Below are positions 49,701 through 62,100 of a stretch of 64,000 bases of DNA, piece after piece. The stretch lies in assembly GCA_951217055.1 (NCBI GenBank), contig OX578284.1, forward strand, positions 17,535,187 through 17,599,186. Direction: 5' to 3'. The notes under the pieces are model-generated. The model was not told where the DNA came from, did no database searches, and worked only from the letters and a program-made list of their open reading frames with translations. How positions within the stretch are numbered: position 1 is the stretch's first letter; each line of letters opens with the position of its first letter. A program made the position numbers and the translations under genes. This DNA is from Gerris lacustris (taxonomy: Eukaryota; Arthropoda; Insecta; Hemiptera; Gerridae).

Positions 49701-52700
49701 AAAAATTGGTAGCTACTCTAAGAAGTAAATCTGTTGAAACACCTAAGACAAGATCAACACCTCGAATATTTATTGAATCCCCAAAAACAAGATTAACCCC
49801 AGGAAAGTCTATCGGAACTCCAAAGGCTAAGTCTTCTCCTGGCAAGTTTGTTAAAACTCCAAGTACTAAATTAACTCCTGCCAAATCTAGTTCAGCTAAG
49901 ATATTAATAGCTAAAGCAAAAACACCTTTACTATTCAAACCCAGTTTCAAACGTCAAAGTAAATCTGTACAGAAATTATCTGCTGTTAAACAAATTCAAC
50001 TAATAAGAAGCAAATCTGCTGAAAAATTAGTAACAAAATTATCTTTGTTTCCTAATGCAGCAAAAAAATCGTCTACTTTAAATGCTTCTCCTAAGATTAA
50101 ATCAACCACTGGTAAATCTGTTACACCAAAGCCTTTATCATCACCTAACAAATCAGATTCAGCTAAAAAGTCGATAGTTACACCTATAAGTAAGTCTGTT
50201 ACACCAGAAACAAGATTAGCACCTTCTAAGTCTTTTGAAACACCAGAAGCTAAGTCAACTACTAATGAATCAGGTTCAGCTAAAAAATTGTTAGCTATAC
50301 GCAGAAGTAAATCTGTTGAAACTCCAAAGACAAGATCAACACCTCGAACATCTGTTGAAACTCCAATCACTAAGTCAACTCCTGAAAAATCAGGTTCAGC
50401 CATTAAATTGGTATCTACACCAATAAATAAGTCTGTTAAAACAAGAGAAACAAGATCAACCCTTAGTAAGTCTGTTAAAACGCCAGAAACTAAGTCAATT
50501 ACTGAAGAATCAAGTTCTGCTAAAAAATTGGCAGTTACACGAAGAAGTAAATCTGTTGAAACTCCGAAGACAAGACCAACCCCTAGAAAGTCTGTAGAAA
50601 CTCCAAACAATGAGAAAACTCCTGAAAAATCAGGTTCAGCCAATAAGTTGGCATCTACACCAATTAATAAATCTGTTAAAACACGAGAAACAAGATCAAC
50701 CCTTCGTGAGTCTGCTGAAACACCAGATGCTAAGTCAACTACTAATGAATCAGGTTCAGCTAAAAAGTTGGTAGCTTCCCATGGAAGTAAATCTGTTGAA
50801 ACACCAAATACAAGATCAACACCTCGAACATCTGTTGAAACCTCAAAGAAAAGATCAACCCCTGGAAAGTCTGTTGAAACTCCAACCACTAAGTCAACTC
50901 CTGAAAAAGCAATTTTGGCTAATAAATTGGTTGCTACATCAATAAATAATTCTGTTAAAACGCCAGAAACGAGATCAAATCTGCATAAGTCTGTTGGAAC
51001 ACCAGAAGGACCAGGTTCACCTGAAAAGTTGGTATCTACACTAAGGAGTAAATCTGTTGAATCACCAAAGACAAGATCATCTCCTCGAACAGTTGTTGAA
51101 ACTCCAATGACAAGATCAACCCCTGGAAAGTTGGTTAAAACTCCAATGAATAAGAAAACTCCTGAAAAACCAGTTACAGCTGAAAAATTGATAACCACAC
51201 CAATAAATAAATCTGTTAAAACTCCAGAAACTACATCAACCTTGCGTAAGTCTGCTGAAACACCGGAAGCTAAGTCAACTTCAGACAAATCAGGTTTAGC
51301 TAAAAAATTGGCAGCTACACCAAGGAGTAAATCTGTTAAGACTTCAAAGTCTAGGTCCAAAACACCTTTAATTAAACCTTATTTCAAACAAAAAAGTAAA
51401 TCTGTTCAAAAAGTGTCTGTTGCAAAGCAGATTCAACTGATAAGAAGCAAATCAGCTGAGAAATTAGTGACAAAAATATCATTGTTCCCCAATACAAAAA
51501 ATAAATCTGTTACTGGTCATGCTTTTCCAAAGATTAAGTCTGTTGTATCTCCAAAAACTAAATCAGCCACCCCTCCTTCTAAATCTGGGTCAGCTAAGAA
51601 ATCGGTAGCTACACCAAAGAGTAAGTCTGTTGAAACTCCAAAATCTAAATCTAAATCCACTCCTGCTAAATCTGGGTCAGCTAAGAAATCAGTAGCTACA
51701 CCTAGGAGTAAGTCTGTTGAAACTCCAAAATCTAAATCTAAATCCACTCCTGCTAAATCTGGGTCAGCTAAGAAATCAGTAGCTACACCTAGGAGTAAGT
51801 CTGTTGAAACTCCAAAATCTAAATCTAAATCCACTCCTGCTAAATCTGGGTCAGCTAAGAAATCAGCTGCTACACCTAGGAGTAAGTCTGTTGAAACTCC
51901 AAAATCTAAATCTAAATCCACTCCTGCTAAATCTGGGTCAGCTAAGAAATCAGTAGCTACACATAGGAGTAAGTCTGTTGAAACTCCAAAATCTAAATCT
52001 AAATCCACTCCTGCTAAATCTGGGTCAGCTAAGAAATCAGTAGCTACACCTAGGAGTAAGTCTGTTGAAACTCCAAAATCTAAATCTAAATCCACTCCTG
52101 CTAAATCTGGGTCAGCTAAGAAATCAGTAGCTACACCTAGGAGTAAGTCTGTTGAAACTCCAAAATCTAAATCTAAATCCACTCCTGCTAAATCTGGGTC
52201 AACTAAGAAATCAGTAGCTACACCAAGGAGTAAGTCTGTTGAAACTCCAAAATCTAAATCTAAACCCACTTCTGCTAAATCTGGGTCAGCTAAGAAATCA
52301 GCTGCTACACCAAAGAGTAAGTCAGTTAAAACTCCAAAATCTAAGTCTAAGCCAACGCCTAGTAAGTCTGGATCGACTAAAAAACCTTCTTCATCTAAGA
52401 AACCTATATCTAATCAGAAATCCAAGAGTAAGTCTCTTGGTGGTTTTAAAAAATCTGGCTCAAATATGAAGCCAAGAAGTAAGTCTCTAGGTGGTTCTAG
52501 ACTGTCTGGATCAAATCAGAAAGCCAGAAGCAAATCTTCAGAAAATATGAGAAAAACTAAGACATTACAGGCAGTGAAAAGATCAAGAAGCCTTTCATTA
52601 TCCCAGCCAAAAACTGGACAGAGAGATAATTCTGCCGATAAACTTATGAATGATTTACCTGGTAGAAAATCATCTAACAGCTCTCCAGGAAGCCCCTCCT

Positions 52701-53183
52701 TGAAAGAATGGCAGGACAGAGTCTCAAATAGGTTGAGCGGCTCTTCTCCAAGTTCCAAATCCCAATCTGTGCAAGGTTGGAAGGACAGTTTAACTAGACA
52801 ACTAAGTTTATCTCCTCAGTCTTCAAAAGATGGTAACACCGGAGAAAGAAAGAGCTCTTCTGCTACAGAAAGCTGTGACCCAATAATAAGGAGGCGTTCT
52901 ATCAATTCATCTCCTTCTAAAAATCGTATGAGTGCAAGTTACTTGACTGGTGTTAGCCTCATTTCTCCTGATCCTTCTGTAGCCTCAACAAGTTTCTTTT
53001 TCCCCACCCGTCTATCTGTAGATTCCAGTCCCAGAAGCTCTAGGGATTCACCTTACAGTGGACGGCTCTCAGATATCAAATCACCAATAGTGAGGAAAAT
53101 AAAAAGGAAGTTGGATGCTTTGAGTCGGCAAGAGGCTGAATCTGCTGCAAAACAACTCAAGGAGGAACCTCCTAAATCTCTAG
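46763..53183 (+). CDS. Ki-67-like coding exon 1 (2,140 codons)
   Basis: A single exon of about 6.4 kb. The ATG at 46763 has a purine at -3 and follows an in-frame stop at 46697, so it is the first possible in-frame start unless an upstream exon splices at the weak acceptor ending 46759. The reading frame runs on to 53263, but the donor CTAG|GTATGG at 53183 joins exon 2 in frame, and the 26 residues after it look intronic (hydrophobic, AT-rich codons). Ser, Lys, Thr, Pro, Val and Glu dominate; Trp and Cys are rare. Long open frames on the minus strand here, up to 454 codons, are shadows of the repeats. Confidence 0.88.
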
Positions 53184-56100
53184 GTATGGTCAATGTTTTA
53201 TACTTCAATTTAATTGGAAGTGATATCAGTAATAATACCTTTTATGTTAAAGCATATTATTAACTATTTAACAGTATTATAATTGCTACTAACATTACTT
53301 TGTTTAATTTTTAGATAAGAATAAAGTGGCTGCCTTAATGAAATGCCATGGTGTGAAGCAAAATCTTAGCACCGAATCTTCCTTTTCAGAGAAATCTCGT
53401 CACAAAGATGAAAATAAAAGTTTAATTTCAAATTACTCTTTGAACAGCCAAGCATCATCATCTCCTTACTCTCAGGTAAATAAATATAATACATTTTAAA
53501 TAACAGCCTCTAGCGCACCCAGTAGGACAACTAACAAAACAATCATTACAATAAACTCTATAAAATGTCCTAAAAATCATTAGGTTTGTTCCAACAGAGC
53601 ATGCGCAGTATCGAAAGACCGTTCCTACACGCTTCTCGGACGGTTCTGGAACTTTTAGTCCCGTGTTCCAACAGAAAGACGAACGGTTCTGGGACAGTCC
53701 TAAAACCGTGAAAACAGTTCCCGGACTGAAGCAGGAACTCGACGAGAACTACTAATACTAATATACGGAGGCGTGTAGGTTACACTACTACTACTGTTCA
53801 ACTATAACCTATCATTTGTTTTCGTTTCTTTTCTTGATATTTGATATTTCTGTTTCCTAGCATGTTTTGTTTCTCTCTCCACAGTTAATATATTATACTA
53901 CTTCTTTCTTCTTTACGTTTTATTTTTTTATCATGATAGAATATTGGAATAATAAAATATAATTTATATATTTTATATTATTTATTCCTCTTGATAATTA
54001 AAATTTCTCAAAGTGACTTTGAGTCCTTTATAAGAATTACCTCCGATCTTTTTGTGTGTACATCCGCCGATGATTTACAGACTAGAAAAAAAACCCAGAT
54101 AAATAATTGTTCTTATAATTTTCTTTTTTGTAGTTTTGAACCCTTTATTTGTAAATATTTCTTAATGTTTGGTTGACCTTTTCTTATATGAGGGTTTATT
54201 TTTAATAAGCCAAGATAAAATTCACATTTTATCATCCGAAACTTGATTCCTTGGGGATATCATTAAAACTTGACATTGGGGATATCATTAAAATCCGTTT
54301 CATATACGTCTGTGTATGTACGTTCGTATGTAACTAAACCTTTAATAACATATCGCTTCAAGATATATCGTATTGAGATGCGGTCTGCGGCATTTTTTAC
54401 AACTTTTGTCGGAAAAACTGATGGCGACGAACCCAAACATCGTAGCTCACGACGTTTCGGAGCTGTAGTCACTTAAGCACGAAATAGGTCTGTCGACGAT
54501 AACTTCAGTAGACATTATTTGATTTCTATTTTGTTTGGGGTATATATTATGTGTCCTATTTGGTAGATTATACCTATACTTTTTGGGCACAAGCAGTTTT
54601 GGAGATGTGCATTAAAAAATCCTGAACTGGTTCTAGAACCGTTCTGGAATTGGCTGTTGGAACAAACCTATTGTAAACCAAAAATTTTATTTTTGAGTAG
54701 AGTATCATTTTAAACTTACTGCAAAGTAGATTACAAATATAATATATATAAATGTATATCGAGTTTTCAAAATAGCAGTTATTTTACCCCTAAAATAACC
54801 AAAAAAGTGCCTAACTAAAATGCTAAAGGAAGATATGCACACTTTGCTCCTCCAAAGTGCATTTTGCTTCTGAGCTCACCGAAGGTAACGGAAGCTATGT
54901 GATTGTTCTAAAGAACAAAAAAATTGTAGGTCTTCAAGTTCAAAAATTCCAAGACAGAAATCCGTTTCAGACATCAGGGAACATTTTTGGTTCCGTGTCT
55001 GTGGTCGGTCTGTCGTTCAATTTTTGCAAACCAACATATTGTAAAAACTACGTACAATTTGGGTGATAGGTCATAATTAGCTCATAGTTGGTCCAATATA
55101 AGTTTCAACCTTCTGCGATCATTTTTTTTCTCCTCCACATGCACACAAACATACATACCCAATAATAAGTAAATATTTATTTACACCTATAGCTTCAAAA
55201 GTACTTATCTGATTTGTATGAAACTTTTATAGTTTATCGGAAGTAACCCGCAGATAGCCCCAGATTAATTTGAACTGTCTGCGCTCTTTAACTTTTGCAA
55301 AATTGATACTTTAATTTTTGTAAAAAAAAAAATCCAAACAATTTTGACAGGTTAAAATAACGGGGAAAACAATTAAACAAATTAGACAATAATGACTTGT
55401 ATAAAATCAATAAAGAACGAAATGCATAAAATACAGATTTAAAAAAGACTTGCATAAAATCAATAAATCAACGAAGAAAGAAATGTTAGGATGCAAGAAG
55501 CTATGTGCCACACCAATTGGCGCAGTCTATTTTTTAAATTTTTTTGATTAAAAGAAAAAAAAATGTATGAAATATTAATTTTTATGACCCAAGACACCCT
55601 TTTAGTAGCTTGCTAGCAAGTAAAAGTAATTGACGGGATTTTCTTAGGATGCTAAGTCAAATCTTTCCATAGTTATTTCTATCTGTGCCATCCATCCAAA
55701 GAAAGACTTAAAATTCATCTTTCTACCTTTGCCTCTCGACTTTACTATGGATGTCTTAACTATATAATGGCTCGGAGCAAGATTAACCTTCAAAATAGTA
55801 TTCTTTTTGATAACTAATTGTACAAATTGCTTTTTCAGGTGATTGAAATGCACAGTTATGATTTGAGTTCACCTTTACCTAAAAGCCCTTCAAAAAGAGG
55901 AAACGCTAGTTCGTTTGACGTTTCTGGAATCGGAGAACTTATGGCAACTCCCACAGGCAAGGATCCAGAAACGAGCATCTTCTCAAGACGAATTAGTCTC
56001 TCCGGAGAAGGTATTAGCTCAAATTGTTTAATATTGCCTGTGTTAGTTTGCACTTAGATTTTGTGTGCATATTATATTAGTAAATACAATTATTAGTCAT

Positions 56101-59100
56101 TTATACCTAGATTTTTTATTGAGTTTGGTAAATAAAATTCAGTAAACTTTGAAATTGAACAATATATCTATTCACTAATGATAATCAACTAAAGTGGCTA
56201 AATATATTAGCTATTGTGTTATGTTTGTTTTTTGTTTTTTTTACAAGAAGCTAATTAATTTTCTGAAGAATAAGAGTGCAAGTGGAGTATAACAAATGAA
56301 AAACCTCTCCACAAAATGAATTTTTAATTTAAATCAAATTATAATTACTATTTACAACTGGAGACAGACAGAGAAAAATAGACTTCAGCACCAAGATTCG
56401 AACCAGGGGCCTCCTTTATTTCCAGTAAAGACATTCTAGCCAACTAAGCTGTACTGAAGAATAATTTCCTCTGTCGATAACGATACCTAGTCCCGAATTA
56501 AGCTTTCAAATTTTTCCACACGTCTAGAAGTCAACATTAACGACATTAGAACTAGACCGAGAAATAACGCTTGTAATTATAAAGTACCCAATTAGTACCT
56601 GTACCTAGTACAATCAATTAGAAATTCAATTTTTATGTTTTTGGTAGTATTCATACTATGGAACGTTTAAATTTAAATTTAAATCAAATTATAATTACTA
56701 TTTACAATGGGAGACAGACAGAGAACAACAGACTTCAGCACCGGGATTCGGACCAAGGGCCTCCTTTTTTAATAATAATTATGATGTGATTTAAATTAAA
56801 ATTTAAACAGTTGGTATTATGAATACTACCAAAAACTTAAAAATTGAATGAATTTTTAATTTCCAAAACTTACTAGCTTATGGCCATCATCAGTGCCAGT
56901 AAATGGTAAAGGAAAATCCCCGAAGTGGAGTCACATAAGAAACAAAAAATGGACTCTGCTCCAACTCTCCGTGGTTTTTTTTGTCTTATGTGGCTCCACA
57001 TCAGGCTTTTTCCTTTACCTTTAACTGGCATTGATGATGACCAAGAAGTCTAAAGCTAGTTTTGGAAATTAAACACTTGTTTTGTGGAGAAGCTTTTTGT
57101 TGTTTATTCTAATAATTTATTTTGCTTTTTTAGAAGTTTTTTTTACTATAATAAATGAGTATCTCGATACAAAATGTTTGTTTATTATAAAAAAAATAAT
57201 AAAAAACACAATAGCTAATTAAGGCCAGTTCCAACCATAAAAAACACAATAGCTAATTAAGGCTAGTTCCAACCAATCATTATCATTGAGCTGGTAAACT
57301 AGTGTTTGCAACCAGTCTCATATATTATTTGTGGGTCGTTTAAGGATAATATAAAAAAATAAGTTCACATTTGTTCAATTTTCATCATTGCTATATTTCA
57401 CCCCTCTAGAGGGCATATTTTTGCCTAAAAACACAAAATAAAATCTGTATTAAATTTCCTTTAATTATATCACTTCTTTTTTTTATATAAATTACCTTAA
57501 GTTGCTCATTAGGAAAGTGTTATTTTTATCTCATCATAGCCATGATGAAACCAACCCTTTAACGACCCACAAATAATAGAAGATTAATAATAAAAGGGAC
57601 AAATAGAACAAATATTATATTAAATATCAGTTATTCTGTTTTTACTTTTACAAAACCACAAATTTTTCTCAGAGTTTTTATTAACCATGGATAAGTTTTT
57701 GTACAGGGGATATTCTGAGCTCAAAATATTTCCATTAAGTACACAATAATTAAGAAATTGCTGAATACTTACATCTTAAGCTTTCATAAGAGTCATTCAG
57801 GCAATATGTTTAAGATCAAGTCTCGTCATTTTTATTTATCTACCTTTCTGCCTGTGCATGCCCATCCTGTAAAAGAATGGGGAAAAATGAAATGTTACAC
57901 CATGAAGATTATTTTAAATTAAACAAGTAAAAAGATTATTTACATATCATAATTATTATTAGCCCTGCACTTCTAACAATATGTCTCCAAGGCGTACATC
58001 TGACTTTAGTTGGTAGCTCTCGGTGCGCAAGCGTGCCAGCCATTAGTCCTTCTTGGTATGCTATCTCTGTTCAATTAACCTTCAGATTGTGTCAAAGTTG
58101 TCTTTGCTGCGCTTTTATATATTAGTAATTTACCACTTCTTTTAGTCTACTGTGCCTCAGGGACCCTACCGAGCCTAATCTTATCAAGCTTGTTGCCTTT
58201 AATTGGCATTTTTATTGTTCCTAAAATTTGATTATTAAATATTATATTGCCATATTTATAAAAATGTATACTTTATTTTTATATCTATTCATAATATAAT
58301 TTCAGATTTAAATGCAGCAGGTGCTAGTGAGGAAAAATGTAAAATGTATATTTTGACCTGCTCATTTCAGGTTAAAGGGTCAGTTTGGTAATAATTTTCT
58401 CCCTAACGAGCCCCTTTTATCCATTTTATTATTATAAAGAAATGTTTCAAGTTCATGGTTTTATCAGCATTTAAATCTTAAATGTGTATCAGTTGGTCTA
58501 ATTTTAATTTACGTCTGAGAGGCGTAGTGTTAGAAATAATGGACTATTAGACAGTGTTAGTAAGGCAGGGTTAAAGAGTACTTAATAGACAAGTAATAAT
58601 GTCTCTCTTCCTTGTTATTAATAATTATACTTGTTTTTTCAGGCATGAATTAACATTCATTTTAACTTTTTTAATTCTTATGCGTGTTTTGTTTTTAGAA
58701 AATGTTCATAACGAAGGTATTCTTAAAGCTTTGGATTTGGCAAGAAAGAGTGACCTTCCTCCCAAATCAGTAGTTGATGGTCCTAGACGATCTCGAAGGC
58801 TTTCCAGGTTTAAAACAGTGATTAAAAAGACCCCAGCAAAGATAAGGGTCTCAGAAGCAACTATTATGGATATTTCTTTGTCTACATGTTCTGTATCAAA
58901 AAAGAATGTTTCGTTCCGACCTAGCCTTGAAAAAACACCGCCTAAGTACATTGGAAAAAGTAACAAAAAAAGAAGGAGTAGGAGTTTTGAACAACCCAAG
59001 TCTATATTAAAACGTGCTAGAGTGTTGACACCACTTAAGATCAAGTAAGTATATAATTTTTTTTCATTTATTATGTGTTAATCTAAATAAAAAAAAAAAA

Positions 59101-62100
59101 AATTGTTCATATTATTATATTTGTTTAAAAAAATCAAGAGAGTTCCAGCATTTCCAGGCTTATCTAATTCTTATTATTTAAATAAAAAGTAATATATTTT
59201 CCTTCTATTTTGTTTTCCAGCAATGTTGAAAGAACACCTCTTGGTTTCAGTAATGTGACATCTACACCCCTTCCCAGCCATTTGACTCAAAAGCACTCCC
59301 TTTATAAGCAATCGAGGTCAAGCTGTATTGATATTTTCTCACCTCAAGAATTCAGTGATATAGGAACCCCAGAGTTCTCTTCTCCAGCTTACTCTGAAAT
59401 CATGTTTGACACTCCTATATCAGAAAGGTCATCTAGAAGGTCTGTCAAATCATCGACATCACTATACACCCCTAATCAATCTATAAAAACAATAAATGAC
59501 TGCTTTTCTGCAGGATCGGCAAGTTCTTTTAACTTTAGTGGTCTTAGAACTCCAAGTGTTAGCCAAGATGTTTTTGTTTCCACTTTAGACTCCTCGACAA
59601 GGAAGTCTATTGCTTCTAGCAATAACTCTTTGAAAATAACTCATGTTGAAATACCAGGAACTTCTCGAAATGTACCCTCTCCTCATGCTTCCGATATCTC
59701 TGATTTGTTTTCATCTGATGTGAAAATGACTAGAAGCCGTTCCCTTATTAATCTGGATAAATCTCCCAAAAGAATTCCTGAAATTATTGTCACTGAGCCA
59801 ACTCCACGAAGAAGTTTAAGTGCTGATTCAATTCAAAGGAGTTTGCGTTCAAGAAACAAAACCATTGATTCAAATTATCTTAGTCCTAGATATAATGTGA
59901 ATCAGAAAAAGCCACCTAAAATCCATACACCAGATAATTCTTATATCAAAGGATTGCGTAAAATGTTTAAAACACCAAATTTTAAAGAAGCATCTTCTCC
60001 AATCCCTGATTATACTAATGTTAGAGGAGTGCGGAAAATGTTTAAAACACCTAATGTTAAAGAAACGTCTTCTCCAATCCCTGATTATACTAATGTTAAA
60101 GGAATACGGAAAATATTCAAAACACCTAATGTTAAAGAATCGTCTTCTCCAATCCCTGATTACACTGATGTTGGAGGAGTGCGGAATATATTCAGAACAC
60201 CAAATATTAAAGAAACAACTTCTCCAGTCTCTGATTATACAGATGTCAAAGGAATACGGAAAATGTTCGAATCACCGAATGTTAAAGAAACATCATCTCC
60301 TGCCCCTGATTATTCTAATGTCAAAGGAGTCCGAGAAATCTTTAAAACTCCTGGTGGCAAAGACACTTCTTCCCCTATTGCTGATTATTCTGACGTAAGA
60401 GGGGTTCGAAAAATGTTTGCCTCGCCAAATAAAAGAGATTCTGTTGAGTCTGTTATTAATTATTCAGGTATAAGAGACCTGTTTTCTTCTAAAAGACGAT
60501 CAAGTAGAATAATTGATCTAACAAAAACTGAAGAAGAACTACCTAATACTGTACTCCCATCCCTTGAAAGTCCCAGCAAAATAAATAGTGTCAAACAATT
60601 GTTTGACGGATCTTCAATGGATTTAGAAGGGGCTCGGAAATTATTTTTGGATGGTCCTTCAGGTAGTGGATCTCCCACCATTGTGAAAAATGCTGACAAT
60701 GTTTCTCAAGTACTTACTGGCAGTAAAAAGAGAAAACCTTCCAAAATATATGATTTGGTTAATCGATCATTAGATAAAGAAACAGATCATATTGTTTCCA
60801 CTAATGATGACAAAATCCATTTATCTGCAAAAAATAAGAAAACACTTGTTGAAGATTTGGTGCCTAAAAGAAAGAGGCAACCAACTTCATCATTTAGTGA
60901 CAATGAACAACAGTTAGATAAAATAACTCTTACCAACGGAAATGTCAGTGGAAAATCAGAAGAGACAGCCGTCAATTCAAAGAAAACTGTCAATACTGCT
61001 TCTGCTCAACTAGAAGGTGCAATACCTGATAAGAAGATACGGGGTGCTAAGAATGTTGCAGCTGTACCTGAAGAAACAGTTATATCTGTGAGGAAAACCC
61101 GTGGAGGTAAGACTGTTTTAACTCAACTGGAAGAAACAAGTCAACCTGAAAGAAAGACTCGTAGTACTAAGAATGATGGAAATAAGGAAATAGTAAAGCC
61201 TGAAAACTATACTCGAGATGCTAAAGATTTAGTTGAACCTAAAGAAGTAGTGATGTATGAAAAGAAAACAAGAGGTGCTAGGAATGTTGCAGCTGAACCT
61301 GAAGAAACAAACATGCCTGTTAATAAAATACGAAATGGTAAGAATACTTCTAAAGCTCACCCAGAAGAAGCAGCTTTGCCTGAAAAGAAGACTCGGGGTG
61401 CTAAGAATGCATCTGAACCTGAAGAAGTCGTCACACCTTTAAAAAGAACACGAGGTGGTAAGAATGTTTCTACTCAACTAGACGAGTCAACTAAACCCGA
61501 AGAACCTAAAGAATCTGTGATGTACGAAAAGAAGACAAGAGGTGCTAAGAATATTGCTGCTGAACCTGAAGAAACAATCATACCTGTTAATAAAACACGA
61601 AGTGGTAAGAATACTTCTGCTGCTCACTCGCAAGAAGCATTTTTGCCTGAAAAGAAAACACGTGGTGCTAAGGTTGTTGTAGCTGAACCTGAAGAAGCTG
61701 ACATGCCTGTTAATAAAACACGAAGTGGCAAGAATACTTCTGCTGCTCACTCGCAAGAAGCATTTTTGCCTGAAAAGAAAACACGTGGTGCTAAGGTTGT
61801 TGTAGCTGAACCTGAAGAAGCTGTCATGCCTGTTAATAAAACACGAAGTGCTAAGAATGCTTCTGCTGCACATTCACAAGAAGCAGTTGTGCCTAAAAAG
61901 AAAACTCGTGGTGCTAAGGTTCTTGAAGCTGTACCTGAAGAAGCCATCATGCCTGTAAATAAAACACAAAGTGCTAAGAATGCTTCTGCTGCACATTCAC
62001 AAGAAGCAGTTGTGCCTAAAAAGAAAACTCGTGGTGCTAAGGTTGTATCTGAACCTGAAGAGGCCGTCATGCCTCTTAAGAAAACTCAAAGTGGTAAAAA

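Larger units (their letters stand above)
53476..55838 (+). other. Ki-67-like intron between coding exons 2 and 3
   Basis: GTAAAT to TTTCAG, 2.36 kb. It contains a TIR element (53583-54668) and copy D of the dispersed repeat. Confidence 0.8.
56011..58698 (+). other. Ki-67-like intron between exons 3 and 4
   Basis: GTATTA to TTTTAG, 2.7 kb, with SINE pieces, an inverted repeat, a short tandem, and the possible microexon at 58306. 57290-58290 has no feature I can define. Confidence 0.75.

Noticed and set aside
49996..51360. 454-codon open frame on the minus strand, and other long minus-strand frames inside 46993-52758
   Set aside because: They mirror the KTP repeats of the plus-strand gene; the repeat codons lack stops when read backwards. 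No independent start context, splice signals or recognisable domain.
46763..53183. KNL1/Spc105 identity, suggested by RVxF plus SILK
   Set aside because: No MELT repeats and no C-terminal coiled coil or RWD-like region; GxRxxFKTP and KTRG arrays do not fit KNL1.
58599..58698. N-terminal extension of the frame at 58599-59048 (MSLFLVINNY...)
   Set aside because: Hydrophobic, AT-driven intron sequence before a good acceptor at 58698; the exon joins upstream coding sequence in frame.
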